Positions 22,801 to 30,757 of a DNA stretch of 35,790 nucleotides are shown here, piece after piece. The first letter of the stretch is position 1; each line of letters opens with the position of its first letter. The notes beneath the pieces were generated by a model. The model searched no databases, was not told the origin of the DNA, and worked only from the letters and a program-made list of their open reading frames with translations. This DNA comes from an uncultured Eubacteriales bacterium. Its GTDB lineage: Bacteria > Bacillota > Clostridia > Oscillospirales > CAG-382. The position numbers and the translations under genes were made by a program. The DNA lies in assembly GCA_900551295.1 (NCBI GenBank), contig URVJ01000023.1, positions 1 through 35,790 on the forward strand, in the 5' to 3' direction.

Positions 22801-24550
22801 AGAGAGAGCATACGCTCATGATGAGGTTGTAGTCCTTGGACTCTGCCTTTACGGGAGCCGGAACATAGTCTGCGTAATCGTAGATGTTGTATACCTTGAT
22901 GTCGTCGATATATGCGTCGCCTCCCTTTGCGGAAAAGCTTATGCCGTCAAAGCCGTCTGCACCGAATGTTGTATTTGCACGGTTTTTACCGTTGATATAG
23001 ACCTGTGCGCTGTGGGTTTCGGTGTCTGCGACAATGTGCAGGCACTGCCACTGGCTGTTGAAGAATTTTTGGTTGTAGCCGCCGCCGGAGATATTTCCGT
23101 CAGCAAGCTTTATTTCAACGCCGTCCGCACCGCCGAGCTTAACTCTTGCATCGGTCGCAGTGCCGGGAACGAGAATGTAGCTTTCAAATACAACTTTTCC
23201 CGTGAGCTTGTCAAAGGAAACGGACGCGGTGTTGCCGTCGGAAAGCTTGAGAGAGCCTTTTTCGGTATCAACCTTGTCTGCGGTATTCCAGCCTGTCGGA
23301 ACGCCGGACGCTCTGAACGCTTCGTTTACGGCGTAGTTGGAATAGAGATGCGTTTCGGACGGAGTGAACGAAACGGTGTCTTCGTCGGTTGTGGAATAGT
23401 AAATTCTTGCAACGTCGCCGAAGTTTCCGAGAGTAAAGTCAAACTTGTTTGCGCCGTTTATCTCGGCATATGCCGACTTTGTGTCAAGGTTCATGGTAAG
23501 GCGTATGCTGTATTCGCCGATTGCCGCCTTAACGCCGGTATCGATGTCGTTTGAGCCTTTGGCGTGCCATGTGCCGCCCTTTGTGTATATTTCGGCAACA
23601 TTCCCGCCCTTGGTATTTGTAAAGTAGATACGTACGCCGTCTGCTGCCGCGCTTGATATGGCGAGAGTGCTTTCAAGCACAAGCTTGCCCTTGGTCTGAA
23701 CCTTTATATCGCGGTTTATTGCGATGTGTCCTGTCTTTGAGATGTCGGCAAGTGCGTTTGAGGTCTTGCCTTTTGCGTCTACCGCCTCGGTTATGCGGTT
23801 GTCGTAGTTCCAGCCGGAGGCAAGATGAAGCGTTCCTCTTGTGGTGTTGGACATGGTCATGTTATCTATAAGATAATATGCTTCCTTGCGTTCGGGTTCG
23901 GGAGTGAGAGTGCCGGTAAGTCTGTTTTCGGGAATTGCGACGCGGTTGATAATTGCGGCTGCCTCGCTTCTTTTTATCGGGTTGTTCGGAAGAAAGTTTC
24001 CGTACTTGTCCGAACCCAGAACAACGCCTGCCTTGTAGAGCGTGAGCAGCGTATCCGCATAAGGCTCTGCGGCGTCGACGTCGGGAATTGCGGAAATGTC
24101 GTTTTTTGCGCCGAAATAGTCTTTCGGAAGCGCGTTTGCGAAAAGCTCGGCCATTTCGTAACGTCTTATATTGCGGTCGTAAGAGTTAAAGTCCCCGTCC
24201 TTTATAATACCTGCGGATTTCGCATAGTCTATGTACATATCGTACCATTTCGCACCGGACTTTTCGGGAATGGTCTTTGAAGAATTGATAGCGTTTACTC
24301 TCGACGCTATTGTGATACCCTCAGCAACCGTCATTGTACCGTCGGGAGAGAAAGTATTTGCGCCGCTGCCGTTCATAAAGCCGAGCTCATACGCGCTCTT
24401 TACTTCATTTGCGTACCATGCGCTCTGCGCTACGTCGGTGAACTGTCCGTCCTTGTATACGGCGGTCTTTTCAAACGCCGCCTGTGACGTTACGCACATT
24501 GCCGCAGCTACAAGTGACGCGCATATCGCGGTGAAAAACATTTTTTTCAT
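19892..24550 (-). CDS. SLH-anchored multidomain protein with a GH99/WbsX-like catalytic domain
   Basis: The protein has 1552 residues. A signal peptide (1-24) and three S-layer-homology repeats (about 35-88, 97-142, 153-205; e.g. FLPNNPIKRSEAAAIINRVA) attach it to the cell wall. Two concanavalin-like beta-sandwiches follow (about 225-405 and 405-557). The catalytic domain (about 573-925) has LGYYDEGIP, DWEIKYMAEHGIDTMEFCWY and STWNEFGEGHWLAPS, the pattern of GH99-like/WbsX proteins, which act on or near alpha-mannosidic or related glycans. The region after it holds a beta-sandwich (about 945-1078), a copper-amine-oxidase-N-like stalk domain (about 1090-1200) and two more beta-sandwiches (1215-1366, 1403-1552). 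These sandwiches share the W-K-x-x-I-x-x-[IL]-R-[FI]-D pattern with the secreted phosphoesterase. AAGGAGG lies about ten bases before the ATG. Surface glycan binding and cleavage is the likely role; the linkage is unknown. Confidence 0.85.
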   Translation of the reverse strand: MKKMFFTAICASLVAAAMCVTSQAAFEKTAVYKDGQFTDVAQSAWYANEVKSAYELGFMNGSGANTFSPDGTMTVAEGITIASRVNAINSSKTIPEKSGAKWYDMYIDYAKSAGIIKDGDFNSYDRNIRRYEMAELFANALPKDYFGAKNDISAIPDVDAAEPYADTLLTLYKAGVVLGSDKYGNFLPNNPIKRSEAAAIINRVAIPENRLTGTLTPEPERKEAYYLIDNMTMSNTTRGTLHLASGWNYDNRITEAVDAKGKTSNALADISKTGHIAINRDIKVQTKGKLVLESTLAISSAAADGVRIYFTNTKGGNVAEIYTKGGTWHAKGSNDIDTGVKAAIGEYSIRLTMNLDTKSAYAEINGANKFDFTLGNFGDVARIYYSTTDEDTVSFTPSETHLYSNYAVNEAFRASGVPTGWNTADKVDTEKGSLKLSDGNTASVSFDKLTGKVVFESYILVPGTATDARVKLGGADGVEIKLADGNISGGGYNQKFFNSQWQCLHIVADTETHSAQVYINGKNRANTTFGADGFDGISFSAKGGDAYIDDIKVYNIYDYADYVPAPVKAESKDYNLIMSVCSLWREGTHSGWDFVSPYDECTPILGYYDEGIPETADWEIKYMAEHGIDTMEFCWYAENGIKFDKPQKDPRLIWALRDGYMYAKYSDMVDFYIMWENASFKSAKMTLDQFKSYLWEYWLQWYLTDSRYFVIDNKPVINIYQYSIFVNTFGSEEEAKKVVDFMRKDIKNYGYDDIILLFSNGAQNAADVQKIASLGADASVAYGWDSSSYDPAFLKQVNDTAIKNLKKYKNIAFIPTVATGRNIMGWENKRTPLSTVEQHAQVMEDYKALLKTQNKGTSWQDKTIYFSTWNEFGEGHWLAPSGLNGFGYADVWRKAFTNAPEVHDDIVPTINQHNRIAKLYNDNRTPIRSWLEEEPSEVPATVVRKYEFKEQADVKAWEYYNISTFLVKDGALLITASTNDPMFRIFPKLDTPASEIDVIRVTMKSDVNSQLTVFFTTNVDSEWNAKKGVYSPVTKSDDYVTYTLDMKSNELWKNTIDTIRIDAIEAVGNVQIKSIEFLKYETKSIITKVDGIELDIDRDHIRTENNEIYIAGDPSNGIYSACNFYYEWNRFTGKLFLKTANNTEFVFTVGSDTALVNGAEKKLAKAFYLYDHLPVLPAKFILDNAKIKYTFDGKEFYIDIRGKDFSKIAEERKTGEYEFNVAGDAEGWKANNVTSTVSGGNLELVATPSNSSWTGYDPGIILQNVTFTAANVEKIVIRMKYEFLANKVEKNDEGTTLYFTTNKNGALGEKLSLRCAFDDAVDDGDGYKLFTYSTSSNEEWKDIINFLRFDPSNNNGVYTIDYIRLIAKDGLPLIATNEDISKNNSEASSRPEYKNPIPESAKPLYTVDFSAKAQVDAIGFHNVSITYDDKAKTVTMVSNPGTKDPQIQFQSVPDVLNEASKFNTITVRAKLPNDNNASATFFFKVNDMEAYSADYRSNCAYKTLGIDKDGYMLLVFDLKSNDKWKGKVTGIRFDLAELEDTYVVDSINFYKL

Positions 24551-24598
24551 TTTCTGCCATGCCTCCTTGAAAAATTACGTTTATGTGTTTATATTTAA

Positions 24599-24627
24599 AT
24601 TATATTACAAAAAAAAAGGTTTGTACA
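24599..24627 (-). promoter_or_regulatory. Promoter of the SLH glycoside hydrolase gene
   Basis: On the minus strand a perfect TATAAT (24604-24599) is preceded by TGTACA at a spacing of 17 bases. The weak -35 box fits a promoter that needs an activator. Confidence 0.6.
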
Positions 24628-24689
24628 TATACTATCGGACGCAAAATGTATGATTTCGGTCGTTTTTGCAACTTTTTTGAGGACATCAA

Positions 24690-24718
24690 GTCGGATTTTC
24701 GGGGCGAGGTCGGATTTT
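24690..24718 (-). promoter_or_regulatory. Direct repeats upstream of the promoter, candidate activator site
   Basis: AAAATCCGAC occurs twice on the minus strand (24718-24709 and 24699-24690), 19 bases apart start to start, which is nearly two helical turns. The pair lies about 65-90 bases upstream of the -35 box. AraC-family activators often bind such tandem half-sites. No other structure stands out in the rest of this intergenic region besides the terminator at 24808-24839. Confidence 0.4.
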
Positions 24719-24807
24719 TGCACCGAAACCTGCGGTTTGCCGGAAAAATTGCGGTATAGGTTGTTTTGCCGTCGGCGCAAACGGCATACGCAGGTGAAAA
24801 AAAGCGC

Positions 24808-24839
24808 AAAAATATCCCGGTGGTTTTTACGCACCGGGA
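24808..24839 (-). terminator. Terminator of the ABC/adaptor operon
   Basis: TCCCGGTG and CACCGGGA (24839-24815 on the minus strand) form a perfect 8-bp stem with a nine-base loop, followed by TATTTTTGC. It separates the five-gene operon from the SLH protein gene. Confidence 0.88.
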
Positions 24840-24880
24840 CAAAAGGTTGTATTTTAGGAATCTGCGGAGTATTTTTGCGG

Positions 24881-27388
24881 TTATCTGCGTTCGTTTACAA
24901 GGATCTGGATTCTCGAATTGATAACCTTTGCAACGTCGTCAACGGACTTCTGACCGTCATAGAACGCAGCAGCTTCCTGACTTATAATGTCGTTTATTTC
25001 CTGATTCTGGCGGAAGAATACGTTTGCGCCCTTGATGATGTTGTAGATCTTCTGAGTATCCTCTTCGGTGGATTTTCTTACGTCTACTTTTTCGTCGCCG
25101 AGCCAGACGGTGCTGCCCGATTCAACCTGAATTTCGTTTCCGTTTTCGTCGTATTCGGTGTAGTATTCGGGAAGAATGTCGTTTGCCATCTTCTTTTCGA
25201 TTATGCTCTTCTTTATCGGGAACGCATATGAGTAACTCTTTGAACCGTCCTCGTTAGCACCGGAAAACTTGTTCTGATAATTGTCGGACAGCAGATACTT
25301 TATCGCAGCCCATGCGCCGGGAACGACTTTGGAGCTTGAGAGAATTGCAAGTTCGCTGTTTGCGGAGATTATTGCGCCGTTGGAGCCTTCAACCGAAGAA
25401 GGATAGCCTATGAACGCAGCCTCCTCACCGAGATATGCTTCGACCTGAGGAATAATATCAAATCTGTAAATATAGGTTTCGTAGAGCTTTGTGGTGCCTT
25501 TCTTGTATGCGAGCTGCATATCCTGCCAGTAGTTATTGTTGTCGTTCCAGAGATCCTGATATGCGTCGTAGTCTGCTGGGATACTCTTTAAGAATTCGAG
25601 CATACTCTTGAATTCTTCGGAATCAAAGGTGCATTTGCCGTCGTCGCCGATAAATTCGTCCTTTGCAAGAGCTACGAATTCCATGCCCTGATTTGTTCTT
25701 GTGGGCTGGCTGAACATTGATTCGCCTTCGGCAAGGCTGTTCTGCATATCCATGAATTCCTTCATTGTCCAGCCGGTCTTGTCGCCGAATATGGACTTTT
25801 TGCCTGCGAGGGTTCTGATGTTGATAACGGGAGCAACGGTGTATAGCTTGCCGTTTATCTTTTCGGACTCAAATACGTTTGTGAGATAATCGTCCTTGTT
25901 GAACTCGTCGTCCGCGTCCATATACTGTTCAAGGTCTACGAAAACGCCCTTTGAAACAAGGCTGTCGAGGTTGATTGTGGAGTAGGAGTTGAGAAGAACG
26001 ATGTCGGGCGCTTTATCCTTTGAGATAAGATCCTTGGCAAGCTGATCGGCAGCGCCGCTGTAATTGTTTTCTTCGGTGTTGTACTTCTGATAGTCGGTGA
26101 ATATAACCTTATATTCGTCGCTTGTGCGGTTGAACTTTACAAGTGCCGATCTTATGTCGTCGTCAATGTATTCCGCTGCAACGGTAATTACGTATTTTTC
26201 CTTTACGTCCTTGGGATCGACTTTTGTAAGGACGAGAAGTTCTGTGTCGCCCGTGGAATCGTCGCGGAAGATAACTACGAGTCTGCCGTCATCGAATACT
26301 GCGGGCAGCATCTGATTGTAGCCTGAGTTTACGTCGGAGTTTACGTAGTTGCAGATCTCGGTCGGTTCTTCGTCGCCCATGTTGTAGCCGTAGAACGCGT
26401 TGTAATCCGCAAGATAGAAGTCATATCCGTTGCCGCCGGGTGCGAAAGAATAATTGTAGAGAGTCTCTGCGAACGGGAATGTAACTTTATCCTTTTTGCC
26501 GGTTAAAATGTCTACCTCGTAGACCTCTATGCCGCTGTCGCCCCACATTGACGCGTAGAGCTTTCCGGATGCGCTTACAAAAACGTTGTTTATGTAGTTG
26601 CTTTCGCCGAAGTCAACGGTGTTTAACAGCTCTCCGGTTGCGGGATCCATGCAGAGCAGCGCGTTGTCGCACTGGAGAACTACCTTGCCGCCCGCAACGT
26701 AGATCTGGTTGATGTAACGCTGATTCTGGTTTCCTTCGCTGTCGGTGTAGTTGAGAAACGACGAAATGTCGGTTTCGCTTGCAATGCTGCCGTCGGAATT
26801 TGCTTTTACGAGGTAATATGACGTGCTGTTTTCGCCTACGGCAGGTCCGACAACGGCTGTATCATCTACATAATTTACAACCGCGGTGTTTTCGTCAATA
26901 GGAGTATACTGCTCACCGGTATTTTCGCGCGGCTCAGTCGAAACGTTGTTGTTGTCGTAGTATCTGTATACGTTCTTTAAGTACCATATTTCGCCTGTTG
27001 AAGTATCTGCGGCGTAGCTGTTTACGTATGTGTTTACGTTCTCGCCGGTTTCCTTGTTTACGGCAACGGGAGTTATGTTTTTAAGGTCAATGTCGGCAAT
27101 AAGCGCCTTGTTCTCGCCGGTGTCCATGTTGTTGCCTATGATGAGCATTTTGTCGCCGTCAAGCTTTGTGATGTTCCAAAGGTTGAGGTTTTCAAGCTCT
27201 GTTCCCACAACGTTCAGTTCCTTTGCGGAATAGACGTTTTTGAGATCTCTTGTGGTTGTTGCGCCTTTCAGGGGTTTGCCGTCTACATTGACGGAGCCGC
27301 CCTTGCAGGAGGACAGTGCTGCGGACGAGATGACCGTTACCGCGGCAAGGAGAAGTGCCAGAATTCTTTTCTTCATTGATGTTACCAT
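24881..27388 (-). CDS. Lipoprotein: propeller-like N-terminal half fused to an ABC solute-binding domain
   Basis: The protein has 835 residues. The N-terminus is a lipoprotein signal with lipobox ALSSC (Cys 28 in this numbering). Residues about 60-390 consist of repeated beta segments such as GGKVVLQCDNALLCMDPATGELL and SGKLYASMWGDSGIEVYEVD, like a WD/PQQ-type propeller. Residues about 400-835 resemble a type-1 extracellular solute-binding protein (APDIVLLNSYSTINLDSLVSKGVFVDLEQYMD, INGKLYTVAP, ELAILSSSKVVPGAWAAIKYLLSD), about the length of CUT1 sugar-binding proteins. It is the last gene of the operon, directly before the terminator. It would capture the ligand for the two permeases upstream. 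The start could be ATG 27388 or ATG 27376; GGAAAGG lies very close to the first. Confidence 0.85.
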   Translation of the reverse strand: MVTSMKKRILALLLAAVTVISSAALSSCKGGSVNVDGKPLKGATTTRDLKNVYSAKELNVVGTELENLNLWNITKLDGDKMLIIGNNMDTGENKALIADIDLKNITPVAVNKETGENVNTYVNSYAADTSTGEIWYLKNVYRYYDNNNVSTEPRENTGEQYTPIDENTAVVNYVDDTAVVGPAVGENSTSYYLVKANSDGSIASETDISSFLNYTDSEGNQNQRYINQIYVAGGKVVLQCDNALLCMDPATGELLNTVDFGESNYINNVFVSASGKLYASMWGDSGIEVYEVDILTGKKDKVTFPFAETLYNYSFAPGGNGYDFYLADYNAFYGYNMGDEEPTEICNYVNSDVNSGYNQMLPAVFDDGRLVVIFRDDSTGDTELLVLTKVDPKDVKEKYVITVAAEYIDDDIRSALVKFNRTSDEYKVIFTDYQKYNTEENNYSGAADQLAKDLISKDKAPDIVLLNSYSTINLDSLVSKGVFVDLEQYMDADDEFNKDDYLTNVFESEKINGKLYTVAPVINIRTLAGKKSIFGDKTGWTMKEFMDMQNSLAEGESMFSQPTRTNQGMEFVALAKDEFIGDDGKCTFDSEEFKSMLEFLKSIPADYDAYQDLWNDNNNYWQDMQLAYKKGTTKLYETYIYRFDIIPQVEAYLGEEAAFIGYPSSVEGSNGAIISANSELAILSSSKVVPGAWAAIKYLLSDNYQNKFSGANEDGSKSYSYAFPIKKSIIEKKMANDILPEYYTEYDENGNEIQVESGSTVWLGDEKVDVRKSTEEDTQKIYNIIKGANVFFRQNQEINDIISQEAAAFYDGQKSVDDVAKVINSRIQILVNERR

Positions 27389-27425
27389 ACCTTTCCAAAG
27401 TATTTATATAAATTGTTGTTTGCGC

Positions 27426-28448
27426 TTATGAATATGAAAGCTTATCCTTTATCGGACTTATGACAAACCTGTTAAAGGTGCGCTTGATGAGCTGAATGAG
27501 CCTGTACAGGAGTATCAGCGCCCATATTACGGGATAGAGCGCCGTTACCATGAGGACTGCAAGCATTGCGGCAAGCTCTTTTTCCATGTGAAGAGCAAGC
27601 GCTTCTTCGGGGGTTATCACAACTCCGGCAGGGAGCTGTTCGTCGGTGTTTAAAAGCTTGGGTATTTTCTTAAAAAGCTTGGGGAGTGAGAATCTTGCCG
27701 AGTTTTCCACCATGTAGTATGTACCCTCTTCAAGTCCGATCGACTCTTTTACAAGATTGTACGCGAAATTGGTTACGGGATTTACTAACAGTATCTCATA
27801 ACAGCTTATTGCTGCGTCCGTATTGCCTTTTATGTCGGCAAGGCACAGCGAGCTGTCGCCCAGAAACTCCTTGTACTGTTCAGAGTCGTAATCGTCAAAC
27901 ACGCCGCTTACAAAATAGGAGGTTTCGCCGTCTTTAACTTCAAAATCGTACAGCTCATATCCTCCGAAAAGCTGCCATGCAGCGGTTTTTGAAAGAAGTA
28001 TCCTGTCGTGGTTGATGTCGGCGCAGATGTCGGGCGAGGAGAGAAATTCCGAATGGAAACGGCTGTAATCGCCGCCGATATAGGCGATCTTTACTTTTGC
28101 CGAGCGCGCTGACTGACCGGCAGCGTCTCCCGGAGAGAGGGAAGTGCTTTTGTATGCGGCATATGCGTCGCAGTACAGTCTTGCGTTTTCGTTGGGAGCC
28201 TCTATTGCCTTTTCGACAAGCTTTGTGTCAAGTTCATATCTTGCGTACATTACCTTGTCTACGGTAAATTCGGCGCTTTCGGGGACAAATACGGTTATCT
28301 GTGCGAACTTTGAACCGCCGGAAAACTCCTTTGCCTTGTTTTCGTGCGGCAGAGAGTTTATTTTGCTGTGCATTACAAGCATTATGATTATACTTATAAG
28401 CGTAAGCACGCCGATAACGATTATATTGATTAATCTTTTAATTTTCAA
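27426..28448 (-). CDS. Membrane protein with a MacB-core-like extracellular domain
   Basis: The protein is about 340 residues with only two predicted membrane helices, at about 8-28 and 293-318, so most of it lies outside the cell. Residues about 120-190 (IAYIGGDYSRF, DINHDRILLSKTAAWQLFGG, SYFVSGVFDD) recall the periplasmic core domain of MacB-type ABC permeases, where a similar sequence precedes VvGV. The remaining helices and any ATPase of such a permease are missing. The start is TTG 28448 (or 28451), inside the end of the adaptor gene, with AGGTG seven bases upstream. The overlap suggests translational coupling with the MacA-like adaptor. The MacB link is my reading of weak similarity; otherwise it is a protein of unknown function. 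Confidence 0.6.
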   Translation of the reverse strand: MKIKRLINIIVIGVLTLISIIIMLVMHSKINSLPHENKAKEFSGGSKFAQITVFVPESAEFTVDKVMYARYELDTKLVEKAIEAPNENARLYCDAYAAYKSTSLSPGDAAGQSARSAKVKIAYIGGDYSRFHSEFLSSPDICADINHDRILLSKTAAWQLFGGYELYDFEVKDGETSYFVSGVFDDYDSEQYKEFLGDSSLCLADIKGNTDAAISCYEILLVNPVTNFAYNLVKESIGLEEGTYYMVENSARFSLPKLFKKIPKLLNTDEQLPAGVVITPEEALALHMEKELAAMLAVLMVTALYPVIWALILLYRLIQLIKRTFNRFVISPIKDKLSYS

Positions 28449-30723
28449 CAAGCTTCACCTGATCCTTGTCGTTAATGGGCTTTGATGAAGTGGCGACAAC
28501 ATACGAGTAGTTCTGGAAATCTCCGGTTATGGCGGAACGCGTGTCATCGCTTGCAACTACGGTTACGTTTACGCGCTTGGCTATGTATCTTGTGGAGATG
28601 GGCGTGCTCTTGGAATCGACTATGAGAATGTATTTTCCGTCGGAATCTTCGCGGATCGCGGTGTTGGGAACGGTGTTGTCATAGCTTGCGTTCTTGTCGC
28701 CGACAGAAACCGAAAGGCTCATGTTGGGAGTTACGTCGCCGCTTATTACAAATTCAAGCACCTTCTGGCGGCTGCCCTTGTTTGCGGTGTCGTTCTTGAT
28801 TGCCGAGAGGGTTGCGGTGATTTCCGAGTCGTAGGGAATGTAGCTGGTTATTTCTACGGGAGAGCCGGGACGGAGCTTTGCAGCCTGTTCCTGGCTTACG
28901 GTAAGCGTCATCTTGTAGCCGTTGTCCTTTAAGGATATTTCGGCGAGAGACTGGTCGGGAGTTGTTTTCTGACCGGAGGCAATGCTTACCGAGTCGATAA
29001 CGCCGCTTACGGGAGATTTTATCTCGGTATTGGTGTATTCGGCTTCGAGTTTCTGCACCTGTTCGTATGCGCGGGCTATTTCCTTACGCTTTTTCTCAAG
29101 TTCGAGGTCGTTCAGTTTCTTTGTGTTGCCTGCGTCCTTGAGGGCTGTTTCAATATCGTTCTGAATGGTGACTATCTGGCGTTCGTAGGACTTTATCTGA
29201 TCCTTTAAGCCTTTTTCGGTATCGGTGCTGTCGCTCTGAAGGTCGTTGAGAGCGTCGTTTCTTTCTTGCTTGACGTCGTTTAGCCTGTCAAGCTCGTCGT
29301 TTGCGGCGTCAATTTTGTCCTCGTAGTCCTTGTATACAATGTACTTGTATCCGTTGCGCGTTTTTTGAAGCTGCTTTTCGAGGAGTTCTTTTTCTGCGGT
29401 TGCGTTGTCGTATACCGTCTGGGCTGCGCTTGACGCGTCGTTTGCGGTGTTGTAGGTGTTTTCAGCCTTTTCAAGCTCGGTTTTCTTTGCCTTTAACTGC
29501 TTGTCAAGCTCGCGCGTTTCGTTGAGGTTTTTTTTAAGCTTGGTGTTGTCCTCAAGTGCGTACTTTAAGCTGGTTTCCTTTTCGGCAAGGCTCTTTTCGA
29601 GGGTGCTTGAGGTCTCTTCCTTGTTGGTGAGTATGTTATCGTATTCGATATATGCGGCGTCCATTGAGTCCTGTGCGGATTTGTATCTTGCGAGAGCCTT
29701 TGCACGCTGTTCGTCGGTGGATTCGGGATCTTCGAGAATCGCGTCGTAGCTTGCTTTTGCAGCCTTATACGCTTTTTGCTTGTCCTTGAAGTTTTCGTAT
29801 GCCTTTTCAAGGTCGTCGTTGTGCTTGTTTGCGTATACGTCCTGCTTTAAGTATTTTATATCGCGTTCGAGAGATTCGATCTCGCGGTCGGACGTCTTTA
29901 TCTTTTCTTCAAGAGTTTCGAGAGGAGTTTCGATTTTGCCGTTTATCTCGTCGTATTCGCGTTTTACCTTGTCGTAGTTTGTCTTTGCGGTGTTTGTCTT
30001 TGCCGTAAGTTCGGTAAGGGCGGCTTTTGCGTCATCTATCTTGCTTTCTACGGCTTCAAGCTGTTTTGTCGCCGCGGTATACTGTTCGAGAGTGACATCG
30101 GTTTTTTTGCCTGTAACAGCCTCGTCCTCGGTGGGCGTATATCCTACGGCAGCCTTATCCTTTTCAAGTTCGGTTATTTCGTTCTGCTTTTTTGTGACTG
30201 CGCGTTCGGCTGCTTTAAGTTCAGCCTTTGCAGCCTCTATTTTGCTTTCGAGTTCCGAGAAGTTTTCAAGCTTTGCCTTGGTATCCTCGAGATCCGACTG
30301 AGTTTGCTTGAGTTCAAGCTTTTTTGCGTCAAGAGTCTTATCGGTCGACGAATCTATGAGCAGCTTATTGTAATCGTAGTTGAGATTGTCGTAATTGTCG
30401 CGCGCGGTTTTGAGTTCGTCGCTGTCAGCCTCCGAAAGATAGAAAAGCACGTCGCCTTTCTTGACCTCGTCTCCCTGTTTTACGGCAACCTTCACGACTT
30501 CGCGCGTAGCCGACGTTGTAACGCTGTAATTATCCTGCGCAAGAACCGTACCTGTGCCGCGTACCTGCGTCTTTATCATGCCGTACTGTATGTACTCCGT
30601 CGAAACTTCGGGAAGCGACATATTCATTATGGTATTTGAAAAGAATGTCAGAACCAGAAGCACCGCAAGGAATATGATTGCAAAGGTCTTTACCCATTCT
30701 CTGTTAAACTTGTTCTCTTTCAT
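28438..30723 (-). CDS. MacA/HlyD-like membrane fusion (adaptor) protein with an extremely long coiled coil
   Basis: The protein has 761 residues. One membrane helix (about 11-33) is followed by a first biotinyl-lipoyl half (VVKVAVKQGDEVKKGDVLFYL, 76-96) and about 465 residues of coiled coil (97-562; few prolines, rich in K/E/D/A/L). The second lipoyl half follows (TEIKSPVSGVIDSVSIASGQ, 566-585), then a beta-barrel (about 603-680) and a membrane-proximal domain to the end. This is the MacA/HlyD order, but the coil is several times longer than usual. The start is ATG 30723 with GGAGG six bases before it; the frame is open upstream but lacks a better site. It lies between sugar permeases and the MacB-like stub, with no export ATPase or outer-membrane partner in view. 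Confidence 0.85.
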   Translation of the reverse strand: MKENKFNREWVKTFAIIFLAVLLVLTFFSNTIMNMSLPEVSTEYIQYGMIKTQVRGTGTVLAQDNYSVTTSATREVVKVAVKQGDEVKKGDVLFYLSEADSDELKTARDNYDNLNYDYNKLLIDSSTDKTLDAKKLELKQTQSDLEDTKAKLENFSELESKIEAAKAELKAAERAVTKKQNEITELEKDKAAVGYTPTEDEAVTGKKTDVTLEQYTAATKQLEAVESKIDDAKAALTELTAKTNTAKTNYDKVKREYDEINGKIETPLETLEEKIKTSDREIESLERDIKYLKQDVYANKHNDDLEKAYENFKDKQKAYKAAKASYDAILEDPESTDEQRAKALARYKSAQDSMDAAYIEYDNILTNKEETSSTLEKSLAEKETSLKYALEDNTKLKKNLNETRELDKQLKAKKTELEKAENTYNTANDASSAAQTVYDNATAEKELLEKQLQKTRNGYKYIVYKDYEDKIDAANDELDRLNDVKQERNDALNDLQSDSTDTEKGLKDQIKSYERQIVTIQNDIETALKDAGNTKKLNDLELEKKRKEIARAYEQVQKLEAEYTNTEIKSPVSGVIDSVSIASGQKTTPDQSLAEISLKDNGYKMTLTVSQEQAAKLRPGSPVEITSYIPYDSEITATLSAIKNDTANKGSRQKVLEFVISGDVTPNMSLSVSVGDKNASYDNTVPNTAIREDSDGKYILIVDSKSTPISTRYIAKRVNVTVVASDDTRSAITGDFQNYSYVVATSSKPINDKDQVKLVEN

Positions 30724-30757
30724 TTTTTCCTCCAAAACACTCTTATCTTTGCTGAGT

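Noticed and set aside
22673..23554. Long antisense frame (293 codons) inside the SLH protein gene
   Set aside because: Cys/Val-rich shadow of the real gene without domain signals or a promoter.
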